A DNA stretch of 64,000 nucleotides from Streptomyces tagetis (GTDB taxonomy: Bacteria; Actinomycetota; Actinomycetes; Streptomycetales; Streptomycetaceae), in contig NZ_JAGPNL010000008.1 in assembly GCF_018069565.1 (NCBI RefSeq), positions 120,320 to 184,319 of the forward strand, in the 5' to 3' direction. The position numbers were made by a program, and so were the translations under genes. Shown in pieces: positions 63,732 through 64,000 of the stretch (the stretch's first letter is position 1; each line of letters starts with the position of its first letter). Below the pieces are notes generated by a model. The model was not told the origin of the DNA. It ran no database searches and worked only from the letters and a program-made list of their open reading frames with translations.

Positions 63732-64000
63732 ATGAGGAAGAGCCACCCCGTCCGGCGGGCGGTGCTGGCCGGCGCCGCGACCGTGTCCGGGATCGTGCTG
63801 CTGCTGTCCCTGAAGCCGGCGTCCGACCCCGGCTCGGTGTCGGCGGCGGGCACGGCCCCGCCGGCGGCGGCGCAGCCGCAGGGCGGCCGGGGCGCCGGCG
63901 ACGGCACGGTCACCGGCGACGCGGCGAACACCCAGTACGGCCCGGTGCAGGTGCGGCTCACGCTGGCCGGGGGGAAGGTCACCGCCGCGGAGGCGGTCCA
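63732..64000 (+). CDS. FMN-binding domain protein, N-terminal part
   Basis: The frame runs off the right window edge; about 89 residues are visible. A hydrophobic N-terminus (RRAVLAGAATVSGIVLLLSL) acts as a signal or anchor, then a Pro/Ala/Gly linker and the start of an FMN-binding domain (YGPVQVRLTLAGGKVTAAEAV). ATG at 63732 with AGGAG 12 nt upstream, 76 nt after the ferric-reductase-like gene. The partner gene supports a role in membrane electron transfer. Confidence 0.8.
   Translation, partial: MRKSHPVRRAVLAGAATVSGIVLLLSLKPASDPGSVSAAGTAPPAAAQPQGGRGAGDGTVTGDAANTQYGPVQVRLTLAGGKVTAAEAV

Overview
The window is a very GC-rich actinobacterial chromosome segment, almost certainly from a Streptomyces species. 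The evidence is extreme third-position GC, frequent GTG starts, GTGA/ATGA start-stop overlaps, a sporulation-specific SsgB, a RelA-type (p)ppGpp enzyme beside apt-secF-secD, and a gene order that, from memory, follows the conserved core of Streptomyces chromosomes (the relA to argH block of S. coelicolor). No insertion sequence, prophage, CRISPR array or rRNA gene was seen.

Layout. 1-13 kb: the end of a DUF349 gene, then a long leftward run covering the stringent response (relA), purine salvage (apt), protein export (secF, secD, yajC), Holliday-junction processing (ruvB, ruvA, ruvC), a YebC-type factor and pyridoxal-phosphate synthesis (pdxT, pdxS). 13-16.3 kb: a tightly overlapping operon for phosphatidylinositol phosphate synthesis, acylation and mannosylation. 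16.6-20.7 kb: rightward EF-G2 and an unknown membrane protein. 20.8-24.7 kb: a HIT protein, thrS and a DEDDh exonuclease; the last two are divergent and separated by a 43-nt C homopolymer. 24.7-32.2 kb: two identical tRNA-Val(CAC) genes, ssgB, several small membrane or regulatory proteins, a DsbA-like protein and a pabB-pabC pair. 32.3-32.9 kb: a five-gene tRNA operon (Gly, Cys, three Val) with a recognisable promoter and terminator.

33-37 kb: a zinc-ribbon protein, an aminoglycoside-phosphotransferase-fold protein, and a membrane Ser/Thr kinase. The kinase is preceded by a candidate Arg/Gly-rich small ORF with a near-perfect, hairpin-embedded ribosome binding site, and its 3' end is built from a ~36-bp repeat. 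37-46 kb: an RNA methyltransferase and cobalamin/siroheme genes (a CysG-type enzyme, a giant BluB-CobT fusion with a ~1000-residue Ala/Pro/Glu-rich head, and CobL). 46.6-49.7 kb: a methionine ABC transporter (metNIQ) preceded by a palindrome and a short, probably leaderless ORF ending in Met/Cys-rich codons, which looks like a translational attenuator. 49.7-58.3 kb: HAD hydrolase, small membrane proteins, GNAT, a sigma factor, a secreted glycerophosphodiesterase (glpQ1-like), a PlsC acyltransferase, a TetR/MFS pair with a clear operator, and an aldo/keto reductase. 58.3-64 kb: argH and argG with an ARG box, an L,D-transpeptidase, a ferric-reductase-like flavoprotein and the start of an FMN-binding protein.

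Most of the content is ordinary core metabolism and cell biology. The items most worth following up are the metNIQ leader, the BluB-CobT giant, the kinase locus (small ORF plus repeat array) and the poly-C tract.
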